Shown here: one piece after another, positions 8,844 to 17,859 of the stretch
Numbering within the stretch: position 1 is the stretch's first letter
How the letters are laid out: every line of letters begins with the position of its first letter
DNA from: Cryobacterium sp. Y82
GTDB taxonomy: Bacteria > Actinomycetota > Actinomycetes > Actinomycetales > Microbacteriaceae
NCBI RefSeq assembly: GCF_002929495.1
Contig: NZ_PJJJ01000028.1
Location: forward strand, 70,913 to 134,912
Direction of reading: 5' to 3'
DNA: 64,000 bases
The notes under the pieces: generated by a model
Seen by the model: only the letters and a program-made list of their open reading frames with translations
Databases searched by the model: none
What the model was told of the DNA's origin: nothing
Position numbers and translations under genes: made by a program

Positions 8844-11800
8844 ATGACCAACGCCTCCACCCGCCCCGCCAACGAGGATTTCAGTACGGAGGTCGTTGCG
8901 CTCGTTAAGAAATGGCTCGACGAAAGCGCCACCATCCCGGCGGATGCCGCGGCCGAGCGGCTCGCCGGCGTGCTGAAAGACCCGAACGGCCTCGACTTCA
9001 CTGTCGGTTTCGTGGACGGCGTCATGCGACCCGAAGACAAGATGGTCGCCGGCTACAGCCTGCAGAAAGTGGCTAAGAAGGCACCCGGCTTTCTGCCGGT
9101 GCCCATGCGCGCGGCCATCGGGCTCGGCGGCATCCTCGGTCCGGTGCTGCCCTGGGTAGTCATCCCCGCCGCCCGCACGGTGCTTCGCCAAATGGTCGGC
9201 CACCTTGTCGTCGACGCCACCCCCGACAAGCTGGGGCCGGCACTGGCTCATTTGAAAGAGAGCGGCAACCGCCTCAACATCAACCTGCTCGGCGAATCGG
9301 TGCTCGGCGAGAAGGAAGCGCTCGAACGTCTCGAGGGCACCAAGCGCATCCTCGAACGCCCAGACGTCGACTACGTCTCGATCAAGGTGTCGTCGATCGC
9401 CAGCCAGCTGTCGATGTGGGCCTTCGACGAGACCGTCGCCCGGGTGATCGAACGGCTGACGCCGCTGTATGAGTTCGCCGCGGCATCCGGCACCTCGAAA
9501 TTCATCAACCTCGACATGGAAGAGTACCGCGATCTTGACCTCACCATCGCGGTGTTCGAGGGGCTGCTCGACCAGCCGCAACTTGCCCAGCTTGAGGCCG
9601 GCATCGTGCTGCAGGCCTACCTGCCCGACGCCCTGAGCGCCATCCAGGGCCTGACCCACTGGGCCCAGAACCGCCGCGCAGCCGGGGGAGCTGCCATCAA
9701 GGTGCGTCTCGTCAAGGGCGCCAACCTCGCCATGGAGCACGTCGACGCCGCCGTGCACGACTGGCCGCTCGCCACGTTCTCGACCAAGCAGGACAGCGAC
9801 ACCAACTACAAGCGGGTGCTCAGCTGGGCGCTCACCCCGCAGAACACCGACGCCGTCAAACTCGGCATCGCCGGCCACAACCTGTTCGACGTGGCCTGGG
9901 CGCACCTGCTCAGCGTCGCCCGTGGCGTCGATGACCGGGTCGATTTTGAGATGCTGCTGGGCATGGCCACCGGCCAGGCCCAGGCCGTGCGGCAGGACGT
10001 CGGGCAGCTGCTGCTCTATACCCCCGTCGTCGATCCCTCACACTTCGACGTGGCGATCAGCTACCTCATTCGCCGCCTCGAAGAAAACGCGAGCCAGGAG
10101 AACTTCATGTCGGCCGTGTTCGAACTGACCAGCAGCCCGGAGTTGTTCAACCGCGAAAAGGCCCGTTTTCAGGCCTCCCTCGACGCGCTCGATGACCGGG
10201 TTCCGGCCCCGAATCGCGTGCAGGACCGCTCGAGCAGCTTTGACCTCGATCGCCTCGCCGCCGCTCAACCGGATGCCCGCAGCCAGGGCATCGAGGCTGC
10301 CCCCGAGGCCGACCCGCAGCTGACCGAAGCCCTGCTCGGCATCACCCGCGGCTCGGTGCCCGTGCACTCGAGCTTCCGCAATGAGCCGGACACCGACCCG
10401 TCACTGCCCGCAAACCGGGCCTGGGGCCGGCGCATCCTGGCCCGCGCCGACGCATCCGTTCTCGGCACCGACACCATCGAGGCCGCCGCGGTTCCCGACG
10501 AGGTCGCGCTGAACACCATCATTGACGGTGCCTTGACCGCCGGAGCCGCCTGGGGGCAGAAAACCGGCGCCGAACGCGCTGCCGTGCTGCACCGCGCCGC
10601 CCTCGCGCTCGCTGCCAACCGCGATCGCCTGATCGAGGTCATGGCGAGCGAGTGTGGCAAGACCATCACGGAGGGTGACGCCGAGGTGAGTGAAGCCATC
10701 GACTTCGCCAACTATTATGCCGAACGAGCCAAGGACCTCGACCGCGTGCAGGGCGCCATCTTCGTGCCCTCCAAACTCATCGTGGTCACCCCGCCGTGGA
10801 ACTTCCCGACCGCCATCCCGGCCGGTAGCATGCTCGCCGCCCTCGCCTCCGGTGCTGGCGTCGTCGTCAAACCCGCCACCGTAGCCCAGCGCACCGGTGC
10901 CGTCGTCGTCGAGGCGCTATGGGAGGCAGGCATTCCGCGTGAACTTCTCGCGCTCGTCAACCTGCCTGACCGGGACCTCGGGGCCAAGCTCATCGCTCAC
11001 CCCGCGGTCGACCGGGTCATTCTCACCGGCGGTTACGAGACGGCCGAGCTGTTTCGCTCGTTCCGCCGGGACCTCCCGCTGCTCGCCGAAACCAGCGGCA
11101 AGAACGCCATCATCGTCACCCCCTCGGCCGACTTCGACCTCGCCGCCGCTGACGTGATCAAGAGTGCTTTCGGCCACGCCGGCCAGAAGTGCTCGGCCGC
11201 GAGCCTGGTAATTTTGGTCGGATCGGTCGCAAAATCGGAGAGGTTTCTCGGCCAGCTGGTCGACGCCGCGACCTCGATCAAGGTCGGACCGGCCAGCGAT
11301 CCGGTCACCCAGATGGGCCCGATCATGTCACCGGCCGACGGCAAACTGCTGCACGCGCTGACCACCCTCGGTGCTGAAGAGAAGTGGCTGGTGGAGCCGA
11401 AGCAGCTCGATGAAACCGGCAAACTCTGGTCGCCTGGCATTCGCACCGGCGTCGCACCCGGATCGTATTTTCACCTCACCGAGTTCTTCGGCCCGGTTCT
11501 CGGCGTGATGCACGCGCGCAATCTGGAAGAAGCCATCCGCTTTCAGAACGCCGTCGACTATGGCCTGACCACGGGGCTGCACTCGCTCGACGCCGACGAA
11601 CTGGCCCTTTGGGTCGACACCGTTGAGGCCGGAAACCTGTACGTCAACCGTGGGATCACCGGCGCCATCGTGCAACGTCAGCCGTTCGGTGGCTGGAAGC
11701 GCTCCGCGGTGGGCGCGGGCACCAAGGCTGGCGGACCGAACTACCTGCTCGGCCTCGGCAGCTGGGTCAACGAACCGGGCCGCAACAGCTCGACGCTGCA

Positions 11801-12425
11801 CCTGCGCGGTCTCGAGCAGCGCGTCACCGACATCATCGAGGCCAGCCAGCCGTTTCTCGACTACGCCGACTTCGACGTGCTGCGCCGCTCCGCGGTGAGC
11901 GACGCCCTCGCCTGGCGCGAGGAGTTCAACGTCGTGCGCGACGCGACCGACCTCGGCGTGGAGCGCAACCTGTTCCGCTACCGCGCGCTGCCGGTCACCG
12001 TGCGCCTGACCGAAACCGGCACGCTCGCCCAGCTGCTGCGCGTGATCGCCGCCGCGACCCTGTCAACGTCGCGCTTCGACGTATCCAGCACCATTCCGGT
12101 GCCGCCCGCCGTGCGCAATATCCTCGCCGAGCGCGAGATTTTGGTGGTCATCGAGAGCGACGAGGAGTGGCTCGCTCGGGCACGCTCGGGCGCGATCACG
12201 GCCAGCCGCGTGCGCCTCATCGGCAGTGACCCGGTGCTGGGCGCGGCGGAGGCGGCATCCGCTCTGGCTGAGGCAATGAACGGCACCCCGGACATTGCCC
12301 TGTATTCCAACGCTGTCACCCAGGCCGGCCGTATCGAGGTGCTGCCGTTCTTGCGCGAACAGGCCATTTCGATCACCGCGCACCGGTTTGGCAACCCGAG
12401 CACGCTCTCGGAGGGAGTGATCTGA
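8844..12425 (+). CDS. putA: Bifunctional proline dehydrogenase / glutamate-semialdehyde dehydrogenase
   Basis: A 1193-residue PutA. It oxidises proline to pyrroline-5-carboxylate with FAD and then the semialdehyde to glutamate with NAD+. The PRODH barrel occupies about residues 60-440 (KVRLVKGANLAMEHVDAAV; YLIRRLEENASQ). The aldehyde dehydrogenase part runs from about 500 to 1000 with PWNFP, the catalytic Glu in LLAETSGKN, and the catalytic Cys near 783 in GHAGQKCSA. There is no N-terminal ribbon-helix-helix domain, so it is not a self-repressing PutA, which fits a separate LysR regulator. GTG 8838 is in frame two codons earlier; I prefer ATG 8844 because of the -10 box spacing. Function is certain, start less so. 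Confidence 0.95.
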   Translation: MTNASTRPANEDFSTEVVALVKKWLDESATIPADAAAERLAGVLKDPNGLDFTVGFVDGVMRPEDKMVAGYSLQKVAKKAPGFLPVPMRAAIGLGGILGPVLPWVVIPAARTVLRQMVGHLVVDATPDKLGPALAHLKESGNRLNINLLGESVLGEKEALERLEGTKRILERPDVDYVSIKVSSIASQLSMWAFDETVARVIERLTPLYEFAAASGTSKFINLDMEEYRDLDLTIAVFEGLLDQPQLAQLEAGIVLQAYLPDALSAIQGLTHWAQNRRAAGGAAIKVRLVKGANLAMEHVDAAVHDWPLATFSTKQDSDTNYKRVLSWALTPQNTDAVKLGIAGHNLFDVAWAHLLSVARGVDDRVDFEMLLGMATGQAQAVRQDVGQLLLYTPVVDPSHFDVAISYLIRRLEENASQENFMSAVFELTSSPELFNREKARFQASLDALDDRVPAPNRVQDRSSSFDLDRLAAAQPDARSQGIEAAPEADPQLTEALLGITRGSVPVHSSFRNEPDTDPSLPANRAWGRRILARADASVLGTDTIEAAAVPDEVALNTIIDGALTAGAAWGQKTGAERAAVLHRAALALAANRDRLIEVMASECGKTITEGDAEVSEAIDFANYYAERAKDLDRVQGAIFVPSKLIVVTPPWNFPTAIPAGSMLAALASGAGVVVKPATVAQRTGAVVVEALWEAGIPRELLALVNLPDRDLGAKLIAHPAVDRVILTGGYETAELFRSFRRDLPLLAETSGKNAIIVTPSADFDLAAADVIKSAFGHAGQKCSAASLVILVGSVAKSERFLGQLVDAATSIKVGPASDPVTQMGPIMSPADGKLLHALTTLGAEEKWLVEPKQLDETGKLWSPGIRTGVAPGSYFHLTEFFGPVLGVMHARNLEEAIRFQNAVDYGLTTGLHSLDADELALWVDTVEAGNLYVNRGITGAIVQRQPFGGWKRSAVGAGTKAGGPNYLLGLGSWVNEPGRNSSTLHLRGLEQRVTDIIEASQPFLDYADFDVLRRSAVSDALAWREEFNVVRDATDLGVERNLFRYRALPVTVRLTETGTLAQLLRVIAAATLSTSRFDVSSTIPVPPAVRNILAEREILVVIESDEEWLARARSGAITASRVRLIGSDPVLGAAEAASALAEAMNGTPDIALYSNAVTQAGRIEVLPFLREQAISITAHRFGNPSTLSEGVI

Positions 12426-12429
12426 GGAA

Positions 12430-12462
12430 CGGCCTGTGCGCCTTCACTGGGCGCACAGGCCG
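12430..12462 (+). terminator. Hairpin after putA
   Basis: CGGCCTGTGCGCC pairs perfectly with GGCGCACAGGCCG (13 bp, 7-nt loop) starting 4 nt after the putA stop. There is no T-run, so termination may be weak or hairpin-only. Confidence 0.7.
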
Positions 12463-12507
12463 CGTGCGGTTGGCATTCAGTTTAATGGGGCAAACTCGTA
12501 GGGGACG

Positions 12508-12513
12508 TATGAT
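12508..12513 (+). promoter_or_regulatory. Possible -10 box of the ole operon
   Basis: TATGAT, close to consensus, lies 33 nt before the oleA start. No good -35 hexamer is found 16-18 nt upstream, so the call is tentative. Confidence 0.4.
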
Positions 12514-12546
12514 TACCGCTGTCCACAATTTGACAGGGGTTGACGC

Positions 12547-13569
12547 TTGAACGGGAACGCGACGACGACACATCGGAACGTCGCTTTGCTGTCGGTAGCC
12601 AGTCTCATTGCGCCCCTCGTTACGACGTCCGAAGAAATCGACCGGCGTTTGAAGCCTGTTTTGACGCGGCTCAAGCTGCCCACCGGGTTGCTGCAGCGCG
12701 TGGCCGGTGTCTACGAGCGACGCAACTGGGGCCCGAACGAGACCTTTGACGACGCCGCGGTCAAGGCCGGTGAGATCGCGCTCCGGGAGGCGGGCATCAA
12801 GGCGAGCGATGTTGGCCTGCTCATCAACACTTCGGTCACTCGCAAACACCTTGAACCCTCGGTCGCCGTGCGCATCCACCACGGACTCGGCTTGCCATCG
12901 TCGGCGATCAACTTTGACATTGCGAACGCGTGCCTCGGTTTCGTCAACGGTATGACCCTGGCAGCGCAGCTCATTGACTCCGGGCAGATCAAGTACGCGG
13001 TGATCATCGACGGCGAAGACGCCGATGAGATTCAGGCCAACACAATCGAGCGCCTCGGCCGCCCGGGCATCAAGCGCAAAGACTTCATGAGCGAGTTTGC
13101 GAGCCTCACCCTCGGTTCCGGCGCAGCCGCAGCGGTGCTCGGCCCGGCGGATGCCCACCCCGGTGGACACCGCATCCTCGGCGGGGTCACCCGCGCGGCA
13201 ACCCAGTTCAACGACCTGTGCGTCGGCAGTGTTGACGGCATGTTCACCGACGCGAAAGCGTTGCTCCGGGGCGGTATGGAACTCGTTGTTTCAGCCTGGA
13301 CCGAAGCTAAACGGGACTGGAGCTGGTCAAACATGGATCGCTACATCCTGCATCAGGTCTCAAGCGTGCACACCAACGCCATCGTCAAGGCCACCGGCAT
13401 GGACAAGACCAAGATTCCGCTGACCTTTCCTACCCTCGGCAACGTTGGCCCGGCGTCCATTCCGATCACGCTCGCGCAGGAGGCTCCGACGCTGCAGTCG
13501 GGCAACCGGGTGCTGCTCATGGGCGTCGGCTCCGGCCTGAACACCGCCATGATGGAACTCGTTTGGTAA
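12547..13569 (+). CDS. oleA: OleA, beta-ketoacyl synthase III-like acyl-CoA condensing enzyme
   Basis: A 340-residue thiolase-fold enzyme of the KAS III/OleA family. OleA condenses two fatty acyl-CoAs head to head into a 2-alkyl-3-ketoacid, the first step of long-chain olefin synthesis. The catalytic Cys is in FDIANACLGFVNGM (about residue 123), the His in RYILHQVSSVH and the Asn in TLGNVGPASIP. An in-frame stop just upstream (12541) forces the start to TTG 12547, preceded by AGGGG at 9 nt; later starts would cut the first strand. Its identity as OleA rather than FabH rests on the oleBC and oleD genes that follow in the same direction. Confidence 0.9.
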   Translation: MNGNATTTHRNVALLSVASLIAPLVTTSEEIDRRLKPVLTRLKLPTGLLQRVAGVYERRNWGPNETFDDAAVKAGEIALREAGIKASDVGLLINTSVTRKHLEPSVAVRIHHGLGLPSSAINFDIANACLGFVNGMTLAAQLIDSGQIKYAVIIDGEDADEIQANTIERLGRPGIKRKDFMSEFASLTLGSGAAAAVLGPADAHPGGHRILGGVTRAATQFNDLCVGSVDGMFTDAKALLRGGMELVVSAWTEAKRDWSWSNMDRYILHQVSSVHTNAIVKATGMDKTKIPLTFPTLGNVGPASIPITLAQEAPTLQSGNRVLLMGVGSGLNTAMMELVW

Positions 13570-13602
13570 TGGTGGATGTCCGACACCACCGTCGAATTCT
13601 GC

Positions 13603-13729
13603 GAGGTGCCAACTTGGGCCCCATGAATTGTCGGGCCGCCCACGAGATGCCAATTTTGGCCTCATGGGACGGCGCCAAGGGGCCGAATATGGCTTCTCAT
13701 GAAAACCATGGGGCCAAAAGTGGCTTCTC
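13603..13729. repeat. Four-copy 23-nt repeat, two inverted to two, between oleA and oleBC
   Basis: Copies at 13603-13625 and 13644-13666 read GAGRTGCCAA...GGCC..CATG. Copies at 13676-13698 and 13707-13729 are the same unit on the other strand (GGGGCC.AA..TGGCTTCTC). Each pair is a direct repeat, and the pairs are inverted to each other, so the RNA could fold as two nested or alternative hairpins. GGCCCAAG at 13731-13738 extends the match to the first copy. The element fills the gap just before the oleBC ribosome site. Its nature is unknown: it could be a REP/MITE-like element or an attenuator. Confidence 0.8.
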
Positions 13730-13744
13730 GGGCCCAAGAGGAGT

Positions 13745-16579
13745 GTGACTGAAATCCGCGCAACCCCAGCTTGCCGACTTCCACGTGCGGTGCCGGCGCC
13801 GGCGACCTTGCCGCCGTCGGGCCTGTCCGGACTGAACCCGGGGTGGTCGCGTCTGATCGACGTCGCGGAGAGCGGTACTTCCGGCGATGTGACCCACGGG
13901 TGGCACCTGCTCGACAACGGCCCAGAGCTTGACGCGCTGGGCGTGATTCCGGTCGGCACAATTCTGTGTGTGCACGGCAATCCGACCTGGTCCTACCTGT
14001 GGCGCAGTCTGCTCGCCGCGGCTTCGGAGGCCGCGGCGTCGGGCGCGCCAGCCTGGCGGGTGATCGCCGTCGATCAGCTCAACATGGGCTTCTCCGAGCG
14101 CACCACAGATTTTCGCCCCCTCGCCCGACGGGTGCAGGACCTCGACGATCTCACCGATGCGCTCGACCTGGCCGGCCCGGTCATCGCCCTCGGCCACGAC
14201 TGGGGCGGCGTCGTCTCGCTTGGCTGGGCCGTCGAGCACCCCGAGCTGCTGGCCGGCGTCATGCTGCTGAACACCGCGGTGCACCAGCCCGCTGGCGACA
14301 AAATTCCAGCGCCGCTTCGGCTCGCACTCGGGCGCGGGATCCTCGGCCCAGCAACCGTTGCCACGCCGGCGTTCCTGGCCACGACGCTGGCTCTCGCGCA
14401 TCCGCCGTTGTCGAGCGAGATCAAGCGCGGCTTCCGAGCTCCGTATCTGACGAGCGCCCGCCGCAGCGGAATCGGCGGCTTCGTCGCCGACATTCCGGTC
14501 GCACTCGCGCACGAGAGCCGACCCGAACTCGACCGCATCGCCGAGAGCGTGCGCACGCTCGCGGTGCCCACTCTGCTGCTCTGGGGTCCACGCGACCCGA
14601 TCTTCAGCGACCGCTACCTCGACGACCTGGTCGACCGGATGCCGCACGCCCGTGTGCACCGGTTCGAGGGTGCTGGCCACCTGCTCGCCGAAGATGTGGA
14701 CTACGCCGCCGCCGCGTTGCTCTGGCTGGGCGATGCCGTCGTGAAATCTCCCCTGGATGCATCGGAATCGGAATCGGAATCGGAATCGGAATCGGCATCG
14801 GTCGCGCCGAGCGAGGCGGCGTGGGACGCCGCGGGGACGCATCCGCTCTGGCATTACCTCGACGAACTGCAGGACTCCGACGAGACCGCCCTCGTCGACA
14901 TGCAGCCGACCCCTCGCACCGTCAGCTGGCGGCTGCTCTCGCTGCGCGTGCGGCAGCTAGCCGCCGGCCTCGTGCACATCGGCGTGAAGCCCGGCGACCG
15001 GGTTTCGCTGCTTGTACCGCCCAGCGCCGACCTCACCGCGGTGCTCTACGCCTGCGTACGCATCGGCGCCATCGTTGTCGTAGCGGATGCCGGCCTCGGC
15101 CTGGCCGGCCTCACCCGCGCCGTTCGCGGCGCCCGCCCCGACTTCGTCATTGGGGCAGCTCCCGGACTGTTGGCCGCCCGTGCGCTCGGTTGGCCCGGGC
15201 GTAAGATTTCGGTCGCAGGTTTTGTCCCCCCGATGGCCCGCCTCCTCGGCGTCGAGCACACCCTCGCCGAACTGATCAGCCTGGGCCAGGCCCGACTCAG
15301 CGCCGGCGATGCGCTTCCGGCCCAGCCCGCGCCGACCGATGCGGCCGCCGTGCTGTTCACGTCCGGTTCGACCGGCCCGGCCAAGGGGGTCGTCTACACA
15401 CACGGCCAACTCTCTGCGGTGAGCCGCGCGCTCTTTCTGCAATACGGCGTCGGCGTCGGCACCGGCCTCGTCGCCGGCTTCGCCCCGTTCGCCCTGCTCG
15501 GTCCGGCCCTCGGTGCGCGCTCCGTCACGCCCGATATGGACGTCACCGCGCCGAAGACCCTCACCGCCAGCGCGGTCGCGGCCGCAGTCGACGCGATCGA
15601 TGCGACGGTCGTCTTTCTCTCACCCGCCGCCCTCGTAAACGTCGTTGCGACCGCGCAGGCACTCACTCCCGCCGACCACGCAGCCCTTGCCGGGGTGCAG
15701 CGTTTTCTCTCGGCCGGCGCGCCGATCTCCGAGAGCTTGCTCGCCCAGGCCGCGGCGCTTATGCCGCAAGCGACCGCGCACACGCCGTACGGCATGACTG
15801 AGGGCCTGCTCATGGCCGACATTACGCTCGAGGGCATCCGGGCCGCAGCCGCGGGTGTCGCAGAGTCGAACACAGTGCCTGCCGTGGCGAACGACGGCGA
15901 GTCGGTCCCCGCGCCGCCCGCCACTGCGACCCCGGCTGCGACCCCGACTGCGAACCCGGCAGGGGGAGTCTGCGTCGGCGGGTCGACCGCGACCACGCGC
16001 ATCCGCATCAGCGCGCTTGACGCGAGTGGGGCGTCCGTTGGTGAGCTGACGGAGGAAGCCGACGTGACCGGCGAGATCGTGGTGTCGGCGCCGCACGTGA
16101 AAGACCGCTACGACCGGCTCTGGCTCACCGAGCGGGCCTCGCGGCGCGGCGCCGTTGCCGGCGAACGCTGGCACCGCACCGGCGACGTCGGCCACCTCGA
16201 CGGTGCAGGCCGCCTCTGGGTCGAGGGGCGCATGCCGCACGTCATCGTGACGGCCAACGGCGTGGTCACCCCGGTCGGCCCGGAGCAGCGCATTGAAACC
16301 CTGCCCGACGTTTTTCGTGCGGCGTTCGTCGGCGTTGGCCCCCTCGGCACCCAGCAGCAGGTCGCCGTGCTCGAAACCGTGCCGCCAGCCCGCCGGGTGC
16401 ACCGAGCCCCCGAAAAGCTCGCCGCCGCCGTGCGCTCGATGGTCGGCACACCGGTCGCAGCAGTGCTCGTGGTTCCGGGCCTCCCGACCGACATTCGGCA
16501 CAACTCCAAGATCGACCGCAGCCGGTTGTCACGCTGGGCCACCGGCGTCCTTTCGGGTGGTCGCTGGACTAAGCCATGA
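13745..16579 (+). CDS. oleBC: OleBC fusion: beta-lactone decarboxylase plus beta-lactone synthetase
   Basis: A 944-residue two-domain protein. Residues about 1-330 are OleB, an alpha/beta hydrolase of the haloalkane dehalogenase type: oxyanion motif HGNPTWSYLW, nucleophile Asp in LGHDWGGVVS, and the His in GAGHLLAEDV. Residues about 365-944 are OleC, an AMP-forming ligase-like domain: phosphate loop LFTSGSTGPAKGV, PYGMTEG, WHRTGDVGHLDGAGRLW and a terminal NSKIDRSR. OleC makes a beta-lactone from the 2-alkyl-3-hydroxyacid, and OleB decarboxylates it to a cis-olefin. A Ser-Glu repeat linker joins the parts. GTG 13745 is only 1-2 nt after GAGGAG, too close, so the true start may differ slightly. 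Confidence 0.92.
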   Translation: MTEIRATPACRLPRAVPAPATLPPSGLSGLNPGWSRLIDVAESGTSGDVTHGWHLLDNGPELDALGVIPVGTILCVHGNPTWSYLWRSLLAAASEAAASGAPAWRVIAVDQLNMGFSERTTDFRPLARRVQDLDDLTDALDLAGPVIALGHDWGGVVSLGWAVEHPELLAGVMLLNTAVHQPAGDKIPAPLRLALGRGILGPATVATPAFLATTLALAHPPLSSEIKRGFRAPYLTSARRSGIGGFVADIPVALAHESRPELDRIAESVRTLAVPTLLLWGPRDPIFSDRYLDDLVDRMPHARVHRFEGAGHLLAEDVDYAAAALLWLGDAVVKSPLDASESESESESESASVAPSEAAWDAAGTHPLWHYLDELQDSDETALVDMQPTPRTVSWRLLSLRVRQLAAGLVHIGVKPGDRVSLLVPPSADLTAVLYACVRIGAIVVVADAGLGLAGLTRAVRGARPDFVIGAAPGLLAARALGWPGRKISVAGFVPPMARLLGVEHTLAELISLGQARLSAGDALPAQPAPTDAAAVLFTSGSTGPAKGVVYTHGQLSAVSRALFLQYGVGVGTGLVAGFAPFALLGPALGARSVTPDMDVTAPKTLTASAVAAAVDAIDATVVFLSPAALVNVVATAQALTPADHAALAGVQRFLSAGAPISESLLAQAAALMPQATAHTPYGMTEGLLMADITLEGIRAAAAGVAESNTVPAVANDGESVPAPPATATPAATPTANPAGGVCVGGSTATTRIRISALDASGASVGELTEEADVTGEIVVSAPHVKDRYDRLWLTERASRRGAVAGERWHRTGDVGHLDGAGRLWVEGRMPHVIVTANGVVTPVGPEQRIETLPDVFRAAFVGVGPLGTQQQVAVLETVPPARRVHRAPEKLAAAVRSMVGTPVAAVLVVPGLPTDIRHNSKIDRSRLSRWATGVLSGGRWTKP
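14761..14802 (+). repeat. ATCGGA hexanucleotide microsatellite coding a Ser-Glu linker
   Basis: Five perfect copies of ATCGGA and two near copies (ATCGGC, ATCGGT) are in tandem. They code five Ser-Glu pairs then Ser-Ala-Ser between the OleB and OleC domains. The unit is six bases, so copy changes keep the frame and would only change linker length. Confidence 0.9.
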
Positions 16580-16589
16580 GGGGCGCGCC

Positions 16590-17579
16590 ATGAGAGTGCT
16601 GGTCACCGGTGCCAGCGGATTTCTCGGCCGTGCCGTCGCTGCGCGCATTAGCGCGGCCGGGCACGAGGTACGCACCTTTCAACGCCGGCCATCCGGCGTG
16701 CCCGGCGTTGAGGATGTGCACGGCTCGATCACGATGCCCGCCGACACCCCCTATGCCGGCCTTGCTTATGCCGTGAGCGGTAGGGATGCGGTCGTGCACC
16801 TCGCCGCCAAGGTCTCACTCGCCGGTGACCCGGCCGCGTTCGAGGCGGTAAACGTCGGGGGCACCCGCACCGTTCTGCAGGCAGCCCAGGATGCCGGTGT
16901 CTCCCGTTTCGTCTACATCTCCTCGCCATCGGTGGCCCACGCCGGCAGCTCGATCATGGGCTCCGAGGCTTTGCCGGCCGCGCCCGAGCAAGCTCGTGGC
17001 GACTATGCCCGTACCAAGGCGCGGGCCGAACTGCTCGCGCTCGCCGCCGACGCTCCCGGATTCAGCGTCGTCGCCGTGCGCCCGCATCTGGTCTGGGGCC
17101 CCGGGGACACCCAGCTGATCGACCGGATCGTCGATCGCGCCCGCCATGGGCGGCTGCCGCTGCTCGGGCGCGGCGCGGCGCTCATCGACACGACCTACGT
17201 CGACAATGCAGCCTCCGCCATCCACGCGGCGCTCGACGCCGCTTCTTCGGTTCACGGCCAGTCCTACGTGATCACCAACGGTGAACCGCGCCCGATTGCG
17301 GAACTCCTGGCCGGAATCTGCGGCGCGGCCAACGTGGCCGCGCCGGCCTGGCGGGTGCCGGCATCCGCTGCCCGCGCAGCTGGCTCGCTCATCGAGGCCA
17401 TCTGGCGCACCCGCCCGGGAACGGATGAGCCACCCATGACCCGCTTTCTGGCCGAGCAGCTCTCGACTGCGCACTGGTTCGACCAGCGTCGCACCCGCGC
17501 CGATCTGGCCTGGACCCCGGAGGTCTCGCTGGACGAGGGCTTCGCCCGCCTGGCCGCCCACTACCGCCAGACCCCCTAG
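16590..17579 (+). CDS. oleD: OleD, NADPH-dependent 2-alkyl-3-oxoalkanoate reductase
   Basis: A 329-residue extended short-chain dehydrogenase. It has the N-terminal nucleotide motif VTGASGFLGRAVAAR and the catalytic YARTK (residues 137-141) with the upstream Ser in YISSPSVAH. OleD reduces the beta-ketoacid from OleA to the beta-hydroxyacid used by OleC. The start ATG 16590 is 10 nt after the oleBC stop, with GAGGGG in the overlap region as ribosome site, so the two are translationally close. An ATG at 16576 is in another frame. A GC-rich hairpin 31 nt after the stop probably ends the operon. Confidence 0.9.
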   Translation: MRVLVTGASGFLGRAVAARISAAGHEVRTFQRRPSGVPGVEDVHGSITMPADTPYAGLAYAVSGRDAVVHLAAKVSLAGDPAAFEAVNVGGTRTVLQAAQDAGVSRFVYISSPSVAHAGSSIMGSEALPAAPEQARGDYARTKARAELLALAADAPGFSVVAVRPHLVWGPGDTQLIDRIVDRARHGRLPLLGRGAALIDTTYVDNAASAIHAALDAASSVHGQSYVITNGEPRPIAELLAGICGAANVAAPAWRVPASAARAAGSLIEAIWRTRPGTDEPPMTRFLAEQLSTAHWFDQRRTRADLAWTPEVSLDEGFARLAAHYRQTP

Positions 17580-17610
17580 CGCCCCCAGAGACCCGCCACC
17601 ACTTGGGACC

Positions 17611-17635
17611 GGGCCTGGGCCTCGTTCCCGGGCCC
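17611..17635 (+). terminator. Terminator-like hairpin after the ole operon
   Basis: GGGCCTGGG and CCCGGGCCC pair with one mismatch around a 7-nt loop, followed by CGTTTATAA. More GGGCCC palindromes follow to 17670, so the exact structure is ambiguous. Confidence 0.55.
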
Positions 17636-17638
17636 CGT

Positions 17639-17791
17639 TTATAAACTGGGCCCACGTTTCGGGCCCGGGCCCCCGTCCGGGAGTAGGTCTGCAGCATCCG
17701 CTTGCATGGGTCGGGCACGCGCGTTATCCATCGAGCGGATGCCGAGACCCGCCAATACCAGCATCATCAGGATCAGTGCGACCGTGTCCAC
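17639..17791 (-). CDS. Doubtful small membrane protein downstream of gntR
   Basis: An open frame of 50 codons from a possible GTG at 17791 on the same strand as, and 68 nt below, the gntR gene. The first half is hydrophobic (VALILMMLVLAGLGI), the rest polar and Pro/Gly-rich. No ribosome site is evident. The C-terminal codons fall in the GGGCCC-rich hairpin zone and a GCATCCGCT/AGCGGATGC inverted pair (17694-17742) lies inside. It may be a small membrane partner of the regulator or simply non-coding. Confidence 0.3.
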   Translation of the reverse strand: MDTVALILMMLVLAGLGIRSMDNARARPMQADAADLLPDGGPGPKRGPSL

Positions 17792-17859
17792 AAAACATGC
17801 CTGTTGTGTGAATTCTGTAGCAGAGTAGCAATACAAAATGCGCGGCGTAAGGCCGCTGG

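Noticed and set aside
14761..14802. Short tandem repeats as a possible CRISPR array
   Set aside because: Six-base units without spacers inside a coding linker. No repeat-spacer array was seen anywhere in the window.
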